From positions 186,001 to 250,000 of the forward strand of contig JAFKJU010000006.1 in the NCBI GenBank assembly GCA_017305935.1: a stretch of DNA of 64,000 nt, written 5' to 3'. A program made the translations under genes and the position numbers. This DNA comes from Hyphomicrobiales bacterium. Its GTDB lineage: Bacteria > Pseudomonadota > Alphaproteobacteria > Rhizobiales > Rhizobiaceae. Below, in pieces: positions 51,237-60,184 of the stretch. Below the pieces are notes generated by a model that saw only the letters and a list, made by a program, of their open reading frames with translations, was not told the DNA's origin and searched no databases. How positions within the stretch are numbered: position 1 is the stretch's first letter; each line of letters opens with the position of its first letter.

Positions 51237-52592
51237 TCAACCGAGCAGAGTTTCCACCACGCACCCCGCGCCAAGAAGGCGGTCGTCGCTGCCCCTCGGC
51301 CCGGAGACGAGAAGCCCGACGGGCAGGCCGCCGTCGCCCGCGCCGCAGGGCAGCGAAACACCGCACCAGTCGAGGAAATTGCCGATCAGCGTGTTGCGCA
51401 ACGTCTTGCCGTTCATCTGGAAGAACAGGTCCTCGTCATCGACGAGCGGCTGGAGCGCCGGCGCCACATGCGGCAAGGTCGGGCTCAACAGGAACTCCCC
51501 CGGCCCCAGCCGCGCCTCGAAGGCGGCGGTCAGGCGCTCACGGGCGGCAAGGGTTTCCACATAATCGGACAGCGTGATGTTTTCGCCCGAAAGCGCACGC
51601 TTGACCACACGCGGATCCATCTCGGCGGCCTCGGGGCCGGTGATGCGCTGGCGGTGGAGCACGAAGGCCTCCGCAGTGATCAGGGCGCCGTGTTTCGCCA
51701 TCAGTTCGAAGATCGCCGGGAATTCCGGAAAAGCTGCCCGGCGGATACGGGCGCCGACGCGGGCAATCCGCTCGACGGCGGCCTCGAAGGCGACAACGAC
51801 CGCCGGCTCCGCACCGTCGAAGACGACCGTCTCAGGAATGACGAAGGACAGATCGGCCGGATCGGGGCGCTGTGGCGCATCTACCGCCGGCAGGCCGCGC
51901 ATCGCCGCGTCGATCCAGACGGCGTCCTGCACAGTGCGGCAGAGGGGCCCGAGGGAATCGAGGCTTTTCGCCAGCGGAAATACCCCTTGCATCGCATAGC
52001 GCCCACGGGTCGCCTTGTAGCCGACGACGCCGTTGAAGGCGGCCGGGATGCGGATCGACCCGCCGGTATCCGTGCCGATCGACACCGGCACGAGCCCGGC
52101 CGCGACCGCCACCCCCGAACCGGAGGAAGAGCCGCCGGGAATACGGTGCTCGCCGGCCGGCGACGCCGGATTGCGCGGCGTGCCGTAGTGCGGATTGATG
52201 CCGAGGCCGGAAAAGGCGAACTCGCTCATGTTCACCCGCCCGATGCTCACCATGCCCGCACCGGCAAGCGCCCGGACCACGGCGGCATCCTTCGATGCCG
52301 GCGCACTTGTCCGCAGCACGCGCGAACCGGCGGTCGTCTGCAGTCCCTCGAGATCGAACAGATCCTTCCAGGCGACGGGAATGCCTTCCAGAGCGCCGCG
52401 CGAGCGGCCTTCGCGCAGCCGCTTGCCGGCCGCGTCCGCCTCGGTTCTCGCCCGCGCCGTCGTCATGACGGTGAAGATCGCCTTGTCCGGATGAGCCGCG
52501 ATCTCCGCCAGCGTCTCCTCGGCCAGGTCGCGCGGATCGAGCGCGCCCGATTGCAGGAGAACGGAAAGCTGGGCGATCGAACGGAGCGGCAT
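51237..52592 (-). CDS. Amidase-signature family amidase
   Basis: The 451-residue enzyme has the Lys-cisSer-Ser triad: K76 (AWKDLFD), S155 (GGSSSGSGVA) and S179 (TDTGGSIRIP). The spacing of 24 residues between the serines is the family's. It hydrolyses an amide to acid and ammonia or amine in the cytoplasm. ATG 52592 begins just after the stop codon of the leaderless binding protein (TGACCATG); a TTG at 52598 is possible. It is the last gene of the long operon, together with an imidase-like enzyme, so a half-amide is a candidate substrate. Confidence 0.88.
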   Translation of the reverse strand: MPLRSIAQLSVLLQSGALDPRDLAEETLAEIAAHPDKAIFTVMTTARARTEADAAGKRLREGRSRGALEGIPVAWKDLFDLEGLQTTAGSRVLRTSAPASKDAAVVRALAGAGMVSIGRVNMSEFAFSGLGINPHYGTPRNPASPAGEHRIPGGSSSGSGVAVAAGLVPVSIGTDTGGSIRIPAAFNGVVGYKATRGRYAMQGVFPLAKSLDSLGPLCRTVQDAVWIDAAMRGLPAVDAPQRPDPADLSFVIPETVVFDGAEPAVVVAFEAAVERIARVGARIRRAAFPEFPAIFELMAKHGALITAEAFVLHRQRITGPEAAEMDPRVVKRALSGENITLSDYVETLAARERLTAAFEARLGPGEFLLSPTLPHVAPALQPLVDDEDLFFQMNGKTLRNTLIGNFLDWCGVSLPCGAGDGGLPVGLLVSGPRGSDDRLLGAGCVVETLLG

Positions 52593-52594
52593 GG

Positions 52595-53827
52595 TCAAAT
52601 GTCCTTCTCTGCGCGTCCGACGAGTTGCATCCAGCGGCGGACGAGATAATTGTGTTCATCCATGGTGGTGTTCCAGACGGCGATGCCGTTGGCGCGCTGC
52701 CAGTAGGAGCCGCCGCTGCGCACGGCGCCGCGCTTGATGCGAAGCGCGCCGTCCGGCCCCGGCAGATCCTCGCGCGCCGGGAGGCCTTCGTACCAGTAGT
52801 CCCATTCCGCCGCCGTCATGTAGCGGCGCGAGCGCTCCGGCGTGGAAATATAATAGCCCTGGCGGGCGACCACCGCGCCCGGCCAGCCGGAAATCCACCA
52901 GTTGAGATACTCATAGGCGACGTCGAGCATCCGGCCCGAAAGATGGCGGGAAAGGCACAGGCCCCCGTGCCAGGCGCGATAACCTTCCACCGGCGCGGCC
53001 TGCTCGACGGGAAAACCCTGGCTGTTGAGAATGCCGATGCCCGTGGACCACATGCTCTGGATGTCGGTTTCGCCGTGGATCATCAGACGCGCGGCGTCCT
53101 CAGCCGTGCGCCAGAAGCTGCGGAAGAAACCCACCTTGCGCCGCGCTTCCAGGATATCGACCAGCTGGTCGATCTCGTCGACGGTCATGTTGCCGATATT
53201 GCCGAAGCTCATCAGCCCTGCCGCCTGGGCCGCCAGCGCCGCATCGAAGATGCCGATGGCCGGCTCGTCGACGAGGGCGGCCCGGCCGCTCCAGCGCTCG
53301 TCGAGCAGCGCCGCCCAGCTGGTGATCGGCGGCGCATGCGCCGGCGCATCGCCGCGATAGGCGAAGCTGTCGAAATTGTGAGTCGTCGGCAGCATGGAGA
53401 TGCGCCCGGTCGGCGTATCGCCGAGCGCGAGGCTCGGCTGCACGTAAAGCTTGCGTGCCGGCACATCCCCCTGCCCCATGCGGGCACTCGGGCCGATCTG
53501 TCCGATCTTCGTCAGGTCGTTGATCTCGTCCCAGAGCGCGATGCGCGCGATCTCGATCGGCTGGATGGCGCGCCAGTACCAGACGATATCGAGATTGTGG
53601 AAACACTGGTCGTAAATGTCGTAACTGTCGGGCTCCTGCGCGGCCTTGTGCTGGGTGACGATGAAATCGTTGTTGTCGAAGCAGACGTCGATGCCGAGAT
53701 CGGCCTGCGCCTTCAGCCGCAGTTCCTCCAGCAGCGAGATAGCCGTTCCGAGCACGCGCAGCCTCGGGCGTCCGGCCGTATGGACGGCGGGGGCTGCGGG
53801 AACCACTTTCGGGGAATGCTTGTTCAT
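52595..53827 (-). CDS. PotD-like binding protein without signal peptide
   Basis: The 410-residue protein is a paralogue of the secreted binding protein at 57361-58593. Shared features include the WYEGLPA/WYEGKPW block, GYYISTPERS against GYYSPSTNIK, and RSGGSYWQRAN against RDGGSLEERAK near the C-terminus. Its N-terminus (MNKHSPKVVPAAPAVHTAGR) has no hydrophobic leader or twin-arginine motif, and no upstream start would add one, because the gene overlaps cobW by 1 nt. It therefore seems to be cytoplasmic. It may be a ligand carrier or sensor, or a protein that lost its leader. Odd and worth testing. Confidence 0.83.
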   Translation of the reverse strand: MNKHSPKVVPAAPAVHTAGRPRLRVLGTAISLLEELRLKAQADLGIDVCFDNNDFIVTQHKAAQEPDSYDIYDQCFHNLDIVWYWRAIQPIEIARIALWDEINDLTKIGQIGPSARMGQGDVPARKLYVQPSLALGDTPTGRISMLPTTHNFDSFAYRGDAPAHAPPITSWAALLDERWSGRAALVDEPAIGIFDAALAAQAAGLMSFGNIGNMTVDEIDQLVDILEARRKVGFFRSFWRTAEDAARLMIHGETDIQSMWSTGIGILNSQGFPVEQAAPVEGYRAWHGGLCLSRHLSGRMLDVAYEYLNWWISGWPGAVVARQGYYISTPERSRRYMTAAEWDYWYEGLPAREDLPGPDGALRIKRGAVRSGGSYWQRANGIAVWNTTMDEHNYLVRRWMQLVGRAEKDI

Positions 53828-54903
53828 CAAGGGTTCTGGGCGTTGCGGGTCTGTGCCACTGCCTTGGGCTGCGGGCGGGTCCTGGCCCTCCCGGCAAGCG
53901 CGAAGGCGTTGAACGACCGTTTCAACAGGTTCACATCGAGGCCGTCAACAATAAAGACGAGGCGCGAGGACCGTTCCGCCGAAGGCCAGCCGGCAAGGTG
54001 GACCGGCGGATGAACGAGATGCTGCACGCCATGCACCGCGACCGGACGCTCCTCGCCCGCCAGCGCCAGAATGCCCTTCACCCGCAGCACGCGGGCGCCA
54101 TGGCGGTTGAGAAGCATGGTCAGCCAGACGCCGAAACCGGTCCAATCGACGGGTTCGTCGACGGCGATGACGAAGGAGGAGATCGCGGTATGACGCGCTA
54201 CGCCGTCCGCCGTCACCTGCAAGGCCGGGGCATCGCAATAAAAGCCGCTCGGCGAGTGGAGCCCGGCCGCCCGTTGCGCGTCGTCGTCGCCAAAGAGCGT
54301 TTCCGCGCCGGGGCCGTCTTCGCCGGCGATCAGGCGCGGAGCGTCCGGGTTGAGTTCGCCAAGGCGCGACAGGAGCGCAGAAAGCTCCGCATCGCCTTGG
54401 CACAGATCCGTTTTCGTGATGACCAGCCGGTCGGCGATGGCGGCCTGGCGGGTGGATTCCACATAAGTGGCGAGCTGCGAAAACCCGTTGACGGCATCGA
54501 CGGTGGTCACGACGCTGCCGGCGCGAAAGTGGTGGCGCAGCACGGGATCGGATTTCAGAGTCGAGAGCACGGGGAACGGATCGGCAAGTCCGGTGCTTTC
54601 GATGACAACACGGGCAAAGGCCGGGATGAGGCCTCGCTCCCGCCTGGAATGCAGATCGCGCAGCGCATCGGCCAGCTCGCCGCGCACCGTGCAGCACACG
54701 CAGCCCGATTGCAGCAGGACCATGGTCTCGTCGATGCGCTCGACGAGGTGGTGGTCGAGGCCGACATCGCCGAACTCGTTGATCAGCACGGCGCAATCGG
54801 ACAGCGCCGGATCGGCGAGCAGGCGCTTCAGCAACGTCGTCTTGCCGGAACCGAGAAAGCCGGTCAGCAGATGCACCGGCGTGAAGACCGGCGTTTCAAC
54901 CAT
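53827..54903 (-). CDS. CobW/COG0523-family GTP-binding metallochaperone-like protein
   Basis: The 358-residue G3E GTPase has Walker A GFLGSGKT (15-22), the metal motif C68-V-C70-C71 in QSGCVCCTVRGEL, Walker B-like ESTGLADP, TKTD in place of NKxD for guanine, and a C-terminal CobW_C domain with the SSRLVFIV block. Family members hand zinc, cobalt or nickel-type metals to target enzymes. It overlaps the small CxxC protein gene by 8 bp. The target is likely in this operon, best the NodB-fold hydrolase, which needs a metal. Confidence 0.86.
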   Translation of the reverse strand: MVETPVFTPVHLLTGFLGSGKTTLLKRLLADPALSDCAVLINEFGDVGLDHHLVERIDETMVLLQSGCVCCTVRGELADALRDLHSRRERGLIPAFARVVIESTGLADPFPVLSTLKSDPVLRHHFRAGSVVTTVDAVNGFSQLATYVESTRQAAIADRLVITKTDLCQGDAELSALLSRLGELNPDAPRLIAGEDGPGAETLFGDDDAQRAAGLHSPSGFYCDAPALQVTADGVARHTAISSFVIAVDEPVDWTGFGVWLTMLLNRHGARVLRVKGILALAGEERPVAVHGVQHLVHPPVHLAGWPSAERSSRLVFIVDGLDVNLLKRSFNAFALAGRARTRPQPKAVAQTRNAQNP

Positions 54904-55225
54904 TGTCCGCCTCCATGCGCGCGATCACACCGGGATCGAGCGGATCGCAGGACCGCCCCGAGAGTTTTTCCGCCGCCGGCCAGAGATGGCCGAGATCCTC
55001 GACCATTTCGCTCTTGCCGGTGCGGGTGGAGAGCACGAAGGACGAGCCTTGCCAGTCGGACAGGCTCATGCCGAAGGCGGCGAGCACCCGGTTGGCGGCA
55101 CAGACGCGCCGGGCGCGCTCGCGGCGCCGGTCGATGCGCTCGACATTGCGGGTGAAGACGCCGGGCCGGGCCGCCGCATCCGTCCAGTGCTCGTTTCCGC
55201 CGAGAACGCCGCATAGCGAACACAT
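54896..55225 (-). CDS. Small conserved-type CxxC protein, unknown function
   Basis: I do not recognise this 109-residue protein. It starts with MCSLCGVLGGNEHW (C2, C5), has two more cysteines (RRVCAANR, GRSCDP), and a basic middle part (RNVERIDRRRERARR). No membrane segment is seen. The CxxC at the extreme N-terminus could hold a metal. It is placed between the NodB-fold hydrolase and cobW and overlaps cobW, which suggests that it works with the GTPase, perhaps as a metal acceptor. Confidence 0.78.
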   Translation of the reverse strand: MCSLCGVLGGNEHWTDAAARPGVFTRNVERIDRRRERARRVCAANRVLAAFGMSLSDWQGSSFVLSTRTGKSEMVEDLGHLWPAAEKLSGRSCDPLDPGVIARMEADNG

Positions 55226-55276
55226 CGCGCTTTTCCTTTCGTTGAAAGGGAGCGGACGCGCCGCCCCCGTCCGGGT

Positions 55277-56158
55277 TCATTTCTTGCGCGGAAAACGCTT
55301 GGCGAAGTCGTCGGCCATTTCGTTCATGGTGACGAACTTCACGCCCGGATGCTTGATCATATGGGCATAGAGGCGTTCGAGCATCATCAGCACCTGCGGC
55401 CGGCCGGCGACATCCGGGTGGATGGTGATCGGGAAGACCGCGTAATCCATCTCGCGATAGACCCAGTCGAACTGGTCGCGCCACATCTGCTCGATATCGT
55501 GCGGATTGACGAAGCCGTGGCTGTTGGGCGACTTCTTGATGAACATCATCGGCGGCAGGTCGTCGAGATACCAGGAAGCCGGGATCTCGATCAGATCGGT
55601 TTCCTGCCCGCGCTTCAGCGGCACCATCCAGTCGGACGGTTTGCCGGCGTAATCGATCTTGGTCCAGCTATCGCCGACACGCACGTAATAGGGCGTGAAG
55701 TCGTTGTGCATCAGCGAATGATCGTACTTGATGCCGCGTTCGAGCAGCAACTCGTTGGTGACGGTGGAGAATTCCCACCAGGGCGCGACATAGCCGGTCG
55801 GGCGCTTGCCAGAGAGCTTGGTCACCAGATCGATGCACTTGTCGAGCACTTCGGTTTCCTGCTCGCGCGTCATGGCGATCGGGTTTTCATGGGTATAGCC
55901 GTGAATGCCGATCTCGTGGCCGGCATCGGCAACCGCCTGCATCTGCTCCGGGAAGGTCTCGATCGAGTGGCCGGGGATGAACCAGGTCGTCTTGATGCCG
56001 AAGCGTTCGAACAGCTTGAGAAGCCGCAGGCTGCCGACTTCGCCGGCAAACAGGCCGCGCGAGATGTCGTCGGGCGAATCCTCGCCGCCGTAGGAGCCGA
56101 GCCAGCCGGCAACGGCATCGACGTCGATGCCGAAACCACACAAAATCTCTTTCGCCAT
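55277..56158 (-). CDS. NodB-fold polysaccharide-deacetylase-family hydrolase, imidase-like
   Basis: The 293-residue protein has the NodB homology pattern: D12/D14 (GFGIDVDAV), the metal motif HGYTHEN (H86, H90), APWWEFS, and a C-terminal [13 protein letters not shown]. The long [20 protein letters not shown] insertion and the lack of signal peptide place it with the cytoplasmic PgdA-like group, which includes cyclic imide hydrolases (imidases) of about the same length. True deacetylation of sugars is less likely in the cytoplasm. Together with the amidase it could open an imide and then cut the half-amide. The role is inferred. Confidence 0.82.
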   Translation of the reverse strand: MAKEILCGFGIDVDAVAGWLGSYGGEDSPDDISRGLFAGEVGSLRLLKLFERFGIKTTWFIPGHSIETFPEQMQAVADAGHEIGIHGYTHENPIAMTREQETEVLDKCIDLVTKLSGKRPTGYVAPWWEFSTVTNELLLERGIKYDHSLMHNDFTPYYVRVGDSWTKIDYAGKPSDWMVPLKRGQETDLIEIPASWYLDDLPPMMFIKKSPNSHGFVNPHDIEQMWRDQFDWVYREMDYAVFPITIHPDVAGRPQVLMMLERLYAHMIKHPGVKFVTMNEMADDFAKRFPRKK

Positions 56159-56198
56159 TGGGTATCTCCTTCGTTTCGTTACGTATTTTTATCGATGA

Positions 56199-57293
56199 TC
56201 AACCGGCCGGAATGACCGTCGCCTCGGCGGGGTTCCAGCTCAGCAGCACGGGCGTGCCGGCCGGGAATGCGCCCGGGCGGTATTTGTCGACATGGGCCTC
56301 CAGCGATACCGCCCGACCGTCGTGAAGCCGCGCCGTCAGATGCGCGATATGGCCGACGACGTCCGAGCGCTCGATGAGGGCGTCGATGCGGTTCTTCGCG
56401 CCTGCAAGCACCCCTTCGCCCGCCGCATGCACCTCGATGGCCTCTGCCGGCACGACGAGATTGACGCGACCTTTGCTGGCGAGCGCGCCGTTGGCGCGGC
56501 CGGAAAGCGTGCCGATCCCGGTGGTCACCACCACGTCCTCGCCCTCGCTGCCGGCAACTTCGCCCGACAGCACCGTGTTGCGGCCGATGAACTGCGCCAC
56601 GAACGGCGTGTTCGGGCGGGTATAGAGCTGGTGCGGCGGGCTCACCTGCTCGACGCGGCCCTGGTTCATCACCACGATGCGGTCGGACAGCGCCAGGGCT
56701 TCGGACTGGGCGTGGGTGACGAAGACGAAAGTGACGCCGAGGCTCTTCTGCAGGAGCTTCAGCTCGTTCTGGATCGCCTTGCGCAGGTTGGCGTCGAGCG
56801 CGCCGAGCGGCTCGTCGAGCAGCAGGATATCCGGCTCGACGACGAGGCCGCGGGCGAGCGCGATGCGCTGGCGCTGGCCGCCGGACAGCTTTTCCGGCTT
56901 GCGCTCGGCAATGTCCTCGAGGCCGAGCGTGGCCAGGATGCGGTCCACCTTCGCCTCGCGCTCGGCCCGGGCGATGCCCTTGACCTCCAGCCCATAGCCG
57001 ACATTGCGGCGCACGCTCATATGCGGGAAGAGCGCATAGTTCTGGAAGATCATCGAGGTCGGCCGGCGCTGCGGCGGCACGTCGTTCATGCGCTCGCCAC
57101 GGATCAGCATGTCGCCGGAGGAAATGCCCTCGAAGCCGGCGATCATGCGCAGCGTCGTCGTCTTGCCGCAGCCCGAAGGGCCGAGAAAGGCGATAAACTC
57201 GCCCTTTCTGACGGAAAGGTTGAAATCGATGACGGCGGGCGTGCCGTTGTCGTAGACCTTGCCGACGGAGTTGAGCTCCAGGTCGAAAATCAT
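56199..57293 (-). CDS. ABC importer ATPase, PotA/CysA-like (first of two)
   Basis: The 364-residue ATPase has Walker A GPSGCGKTT (38-46), signature LSGGQRQRIALARG, Walker B LLLDEPLGALD, switch FVTHAQSEAL and a C-terminal TOBE domain. GGGAG precedes ATG 57293. It lies downstream of the secreted binding-protein gene. The operon carries a second PotA-like ATPase (61984-63057) but only one permease pair, so the two may form a heterodimer or serve alternative complexes. Confidence 0.88.
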   Translation of the reverse strand: MIFDLELNSVGKVYDNGTPAVIDFNLSVRKGEFIAFLGPSGCGKTTTLRMIAGFEGISSGDMLIRGERMNDVPPQRRPTSMIFQNYALFPHMSVRRNVGYGLEVKGIARAEREAKVDRILATLGLEDIAERKPEKLSGGQRQRIALARGLVVEPDILLLDEPLGALDANLRKAIQNELKLLQKSLGVTFVFVTHAQSEALALSDRIVVMNQGRVEQVSPPHQLYTRPNTPFVAQFIGRNTVLSGEVAGSEGEDVVVTTGIGTLSGRANGALASKGRVNLVVPAEAIEVHAAGEGVLAGAKNRIDALIERSDVVGHIAHLTARLHDGRAVSLEAHVDKYRPGAFPAGTPVLLSWNPAEATVIPAG

Positions 57294-57321
57294 GGGGAAA
57301 TCTCCCGAATTGCCGGTCAAG

Positions 57322-57346
57322 GACCGGGGCAATGGCTGCCCCGGCC
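57322..57346 (-). other. Stem-loop after the secreted binding-protein gene
   Basis: GACCGGGGCA and TGCCCCGGCC form a 10-bp stem with a G-T wobble and a 5-nt loop (57332-57336). It is 15 nt after the SBP stop and has no T-run, so it is more likely an mRNA-stabilising or processing hairpin within the operon than a terminator. Confidence 0.5.
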
Positions 57347-57360
57347 CGCTCGTCCTTTGA

Positions 57361-58593
57361 TCAGGCGTTGAGGAACTCGTCCCACTTCTGGATGAGGTGG
57401 TCGTATTCCGACGGCCACTGGTGCCAGTAGGCGACGTTCTTGGCGCGTTCTTCCAGCGAGCCGCCGTCGCGCAGGTCGCCTTCCTTGATGCCGCGCTCTT
57501 CCGCGCCGACCCAGGGCTTGCCCTCGTACCAGAAGGCGTATTTCTCCGGCGCCATGACGTCCTTGATGTTGGTCGAGGGCGAATAGTAGCCCTGCTCGGA
57601 AACGGTGATGCCCGGCTCGCCCGACAGCCAGTAGTCGGCATAGGCGATGACGGCGTCGCGATTGGTGGTGCCTGCGATCATCGAGGGGCCGATGGCCCAG
57701 CCGCGATAGCCTTCCTTCGGCACCGCATAGCGGCAGGGCTTGCCCTGCGCCTTGACGGCCATCACCGCCGGCTGCCAGGCGTCGCAGACCACCATCTCGC
57801 CCGAGGCCATCAGATTGACCAGCTCGCCGAAATCGCCCCAGAGCGCGCGGAACTGGCCTTCCTTCTTCTTGGAAACGAGGAAGGCGGCGGCGGCGTCGAT
57901 TTCGGCGGTGCTCGGGTTTCCGGGGTTCTTCACGTCGGAAAGGCCGAGCGTGTTCATCGCCATGATCGCCTGGCCGAAAGCGATGAGCGGATCGGTGTTG
58001 AGGCCGGACTTGCCCTTCCACTTGGGATCGAAGATCGCCGTCCAGGTATTGGCTTCCTCCTCGGACAGCACGTTCGGGTTATAGCCGATGGAATCGTAAT
58101 TGTAGACGGCGGGCACCATGTTGAGCACCGTCTGCGCCTCGTCGGCCCAGATCTGGCCGACGATCTGCGCGGAGCGGTCCCATTTGTCGCCCGGCTTGGT
58201 GAAGGTTTCGCGGATATTGGCCCAGTTCTTCAGTGAGGCGGCCGGGATCGTCTCGACATTGTTGGTCATGACGATGGACGGCAGGCGCTCGGCGATGATT
58301 TCCCAGCAGTCGTAATCCTTCGAGCCGGAGAGGATTTTCGTCTGGGCATCGGGGAAGGTCGCGGCCGTGCCCGAAGTGCTGCCGACGCCGGAGGCCTTCT
58401 TGAATTCTTCCAGGATGCGCTCCTGCACCGTCACCGAAAGCCCGATGGTGCGCAGTTGCTGGCCGGCCAGATCGGCGGCCTGCGCGAAGGCATTGCGCGA
58501 GGACAGGAAGGGCGTGCCGCCACCCATCGCCAGCGCCATGGCCCCGGCCGAGCGCTTGAGGAGCGAGCGGCGATTGATTTCCGACTTGAACAT
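57361..58593 (-). CDS. Secreted substrate-binding protein, PotD-like
   Basis: The 410-residue protein has a Tat-like leader (INRRSLLKRSAGAMALAMGG, ending near RNAFAQA). The mature region has the COG0687 pattern: LNMVPAVYNYDSIGYNP, FDPKWKGKSGLN and WLSGEPGITVSEQGYYSP. Leader type suggests export of a folded protein to the periplasm, where it would feed the PotB/PotC-like permeases. It has a leaderless paralogue in the same operon (52595-53827). The start ATG 58593 has AGAAGAGAC upstream. Confidence 0.87.
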   Translation of the reverse strand: MFKSEINRRSLLKRSAGAMALAMGGGTPFLSSRNAFAQAADLAGQQLRTIGLSVTVQERILEEFKKASGVGSTSGTAATFPDAQTKILSGSKDYDCWEIIAERLPSIVMTNNVETIPAASLKNWANIRETFTKPGDKWDRSAQIVGQIWADEAQTVLNMVPAVYNYDSIGYNPNVLSEEEANTWTAIFDPKWKGKSGLNTDPLIAFGQAIMAMNTLGLSDVKNPGNPSTAEIDAAAAFLVSKKKEGQFRALWGDFGELVNLMASGEMVVCDAWQPAVMAVKAQGKPCRYAVPKEGYRGWAIGPSMIAGTTNRDAVIAYADYWLSGEPGITVSEQGYYSPSTNIKDVMAPEKYAFWYEGKPWVGAEERGIKEGDLRDGGSLEERAKNVAYWHQWPSEYDHLIQKWDEFLNA

Positions 58594-58667
58594 GTCTCTT
58601 CTCCAGTTTGCTTGTCGTTCCCCGAAGCCGCCTTGCGGCTCCTTTTTCCCCCGCCTTTTCGAGGCGG

Positions 58668-59435
58668 TCAGTATCGGCCCACCAGAAGGCCGCCATCCAC
58701 GACCAGCACCTGGCCGGTCATGTATCTTGCGCTGTCGGAGGCGAGGAAGGTGGCGACATCGGCGATGTCCTCCCCCGTTCCCAACCGTCCCATCGGGATG
58801 AATTCCGCCGCCTTCTCGGCCCCGGCGGGACCGAGAGAGTTTTCTTCCGACAGAAGCTGGGCAGTGCGGATGTAGCCGGGCGCGATGCCGTTGACGCGCA
58901 CGCCGTCGCGCGCCATCTCGACGGCAAGCCCGCGCACCAGGCCGACGACACCGGACTTGGCGGCCGAATAATGAACATGCTCGTCCCAGCCATAGGCGAC
59001 GCCCATGATCGATGAGAGCGCGACGACGGCGCCGGATTTGCGGGCGCGCATGCCCGGAGCGGCGGCGCGCACGAGACGGAAGATGCCCTTGAGGTCGATG
59101 TCGAAGGTCAGATCCCACTTCTCGTCGGTGAGATCGGCCAGCGGCGTGCGGTGCGCGATGCCGGCATTGGCAACGATGACGTCGATCCGGCCGTGGCGCG
59201 CCTCGACATCCGCGACCAGCGCGTCGGTCGCCGCCGTCGAGCGGACATCGTAGAGATGGAACTCGGCCGAACCGCCGGCATCGGCAATCGCGGCCACCGT
59301 CTCGCGGCCTTCCCTCTCCAGAATATCGGTGACGACCACATGGTCGCCGAGTGCGCCAAACGCCTTCGCGGTGGCGGCGCCGATCCCGATGCCGGCGCCG
59401 GTGACGATGACGATGCGTTTCCTGTCTGCGGTCAT
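58668..59435 (-). CDS. SDR-family dehydrogenase
   Basis: The 255-residue SDR has TGAGIGIGAATAK, VVTDILE (acidic end of strand 2, NAD preference), ANAGIAHRT, SSIMGVAYG for Ser and YSAAK for Tyr-x3-Lys. It is preceded by GGAGATCACA before ATG 59435 and follows another SDR gene by 14 nt. Two SDRs between permease and binding-protein genes suggest that the imported compound or its product is oxidised at a hydroxyl group. Confidence 0.87.
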   Translation of the reverse strand: MTADRKRIVIVTGAGIGIGAATAKAFGALGDHVVVTDILEREGRETVAAIADAGGSAEFHLYDVRSTAATDALVADVEARHGRIDVIVANAGIAHRTPLADLTDEKWDLTFDIDLKGIFRLVRAAAPGMRARKSGAVVALSSIMGVAYGWDEHVHYSAAKSGVVGLVRGLAVEMARDGVRVNGIAPGYIRTAQLLSEENSLGPAGAEKAAEFIPMGRLGTGEDIADVATFLASDSARYMTGQVLVVDGGLLVGRY

Positions 59436-59449
59436 TGTGATCTCCGGGT

Positions 59450-60184
59450 TCAAAGCATGACGTCGCCGGAATTGGGTCCGAGCGTTTGTCCGACGAAGAG
59501 GCTGGCGGCGGGGGACGCGAGGAAGGCGACGGTTGCAGCCACCTCCTCCGGCTCGCCGAAGCGGCCGAGCGGCAGGCCGGCCCGCTTGGCGGCGCGCCAT
59601 TCTTCCGAAAGCTGCATGACCAGCGGCGTGTTGATCGGGCCGGGCGCGACGGCATTGACCCGCACCCCGCGCGCCGAAACCTCGCGGGCAAGCGCCTTGG
59701 TCATGCCGATGATGGCGGCCTTGGCCCCGGAATAATGCACGAGTTCGACGCCGCCGATCTGGCCGAGCTGCGAGGCGACGTTGACGATGACGCCTGCCCC
59801 GGCTTCCAGCATTGCCGGCAATACCGCCTTGGTCATCAGGAAGGTGCCGCGCACATGGACGGCGAACATGCGGTCGAAATCGCCGACCTCGAGGTTCTCG
59901 AACAGCGCCTGGTGGGCGATGCCGGCATTGTTGACGAGCAGCGTCACCTCGCCATGCGCCGTCACGGCGGCGCGGTGAATGGCGGCGGCATCCGCCTCGC
60001 TGGAAACATCGCCCGCCACGGCGACGGCCCGGCCGCCGGCGGCGCGGATTTCGTCCGCTACCGCCTCGGCCCGCTCCGCCGAGAGATCGTTGACCGTGAC
60101 CGTATCGCCGCCGACGGCCAGTTTCAGGGCGATGGCACGGCCGATGCCGGAGCCTGCGCCGGTGACCAGAGCAGCGCCCGCCAT
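59450..60184 (-). CDS. SDR-family dehydrogenase
   Basis: The 244-residue SDR has TGAGSGIGRAIAL, VNDLSAER, NNAGIAHQA, VASQLGQIGG for the Ser and YSGAK for Tyr-x3-Lys. ATG 60184 overlaps the permease stop by 1 nt and has GGAGGAAGC upstream; a GTG at 60187 is an alternative start. It is part of the same operon and related to the SDR gene directly downstream. Confidence 0.87.
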   Translation of the reverse strand: MAGAALVTGAGSGIGRAIALKLAVGGDTVTVNDLSAERAEAVADEIRAAGGRAVAVAGDVSSEADAAAIHRAAVTAHGEVTLLVNNAGIAHQALFENLEVGDFDRMFAVHVRGTFLMTKAVLPAMLEAGAGVIVNVASQLGQIGGVELVHYSGAKAAIIGMTKALAREVSARGVRVNAVAPGPINTPLVMQLSEEWRAAKRAGLPLGRFGEPEEVAATVAFLASPAASLFVGQTLGPNSGDVML

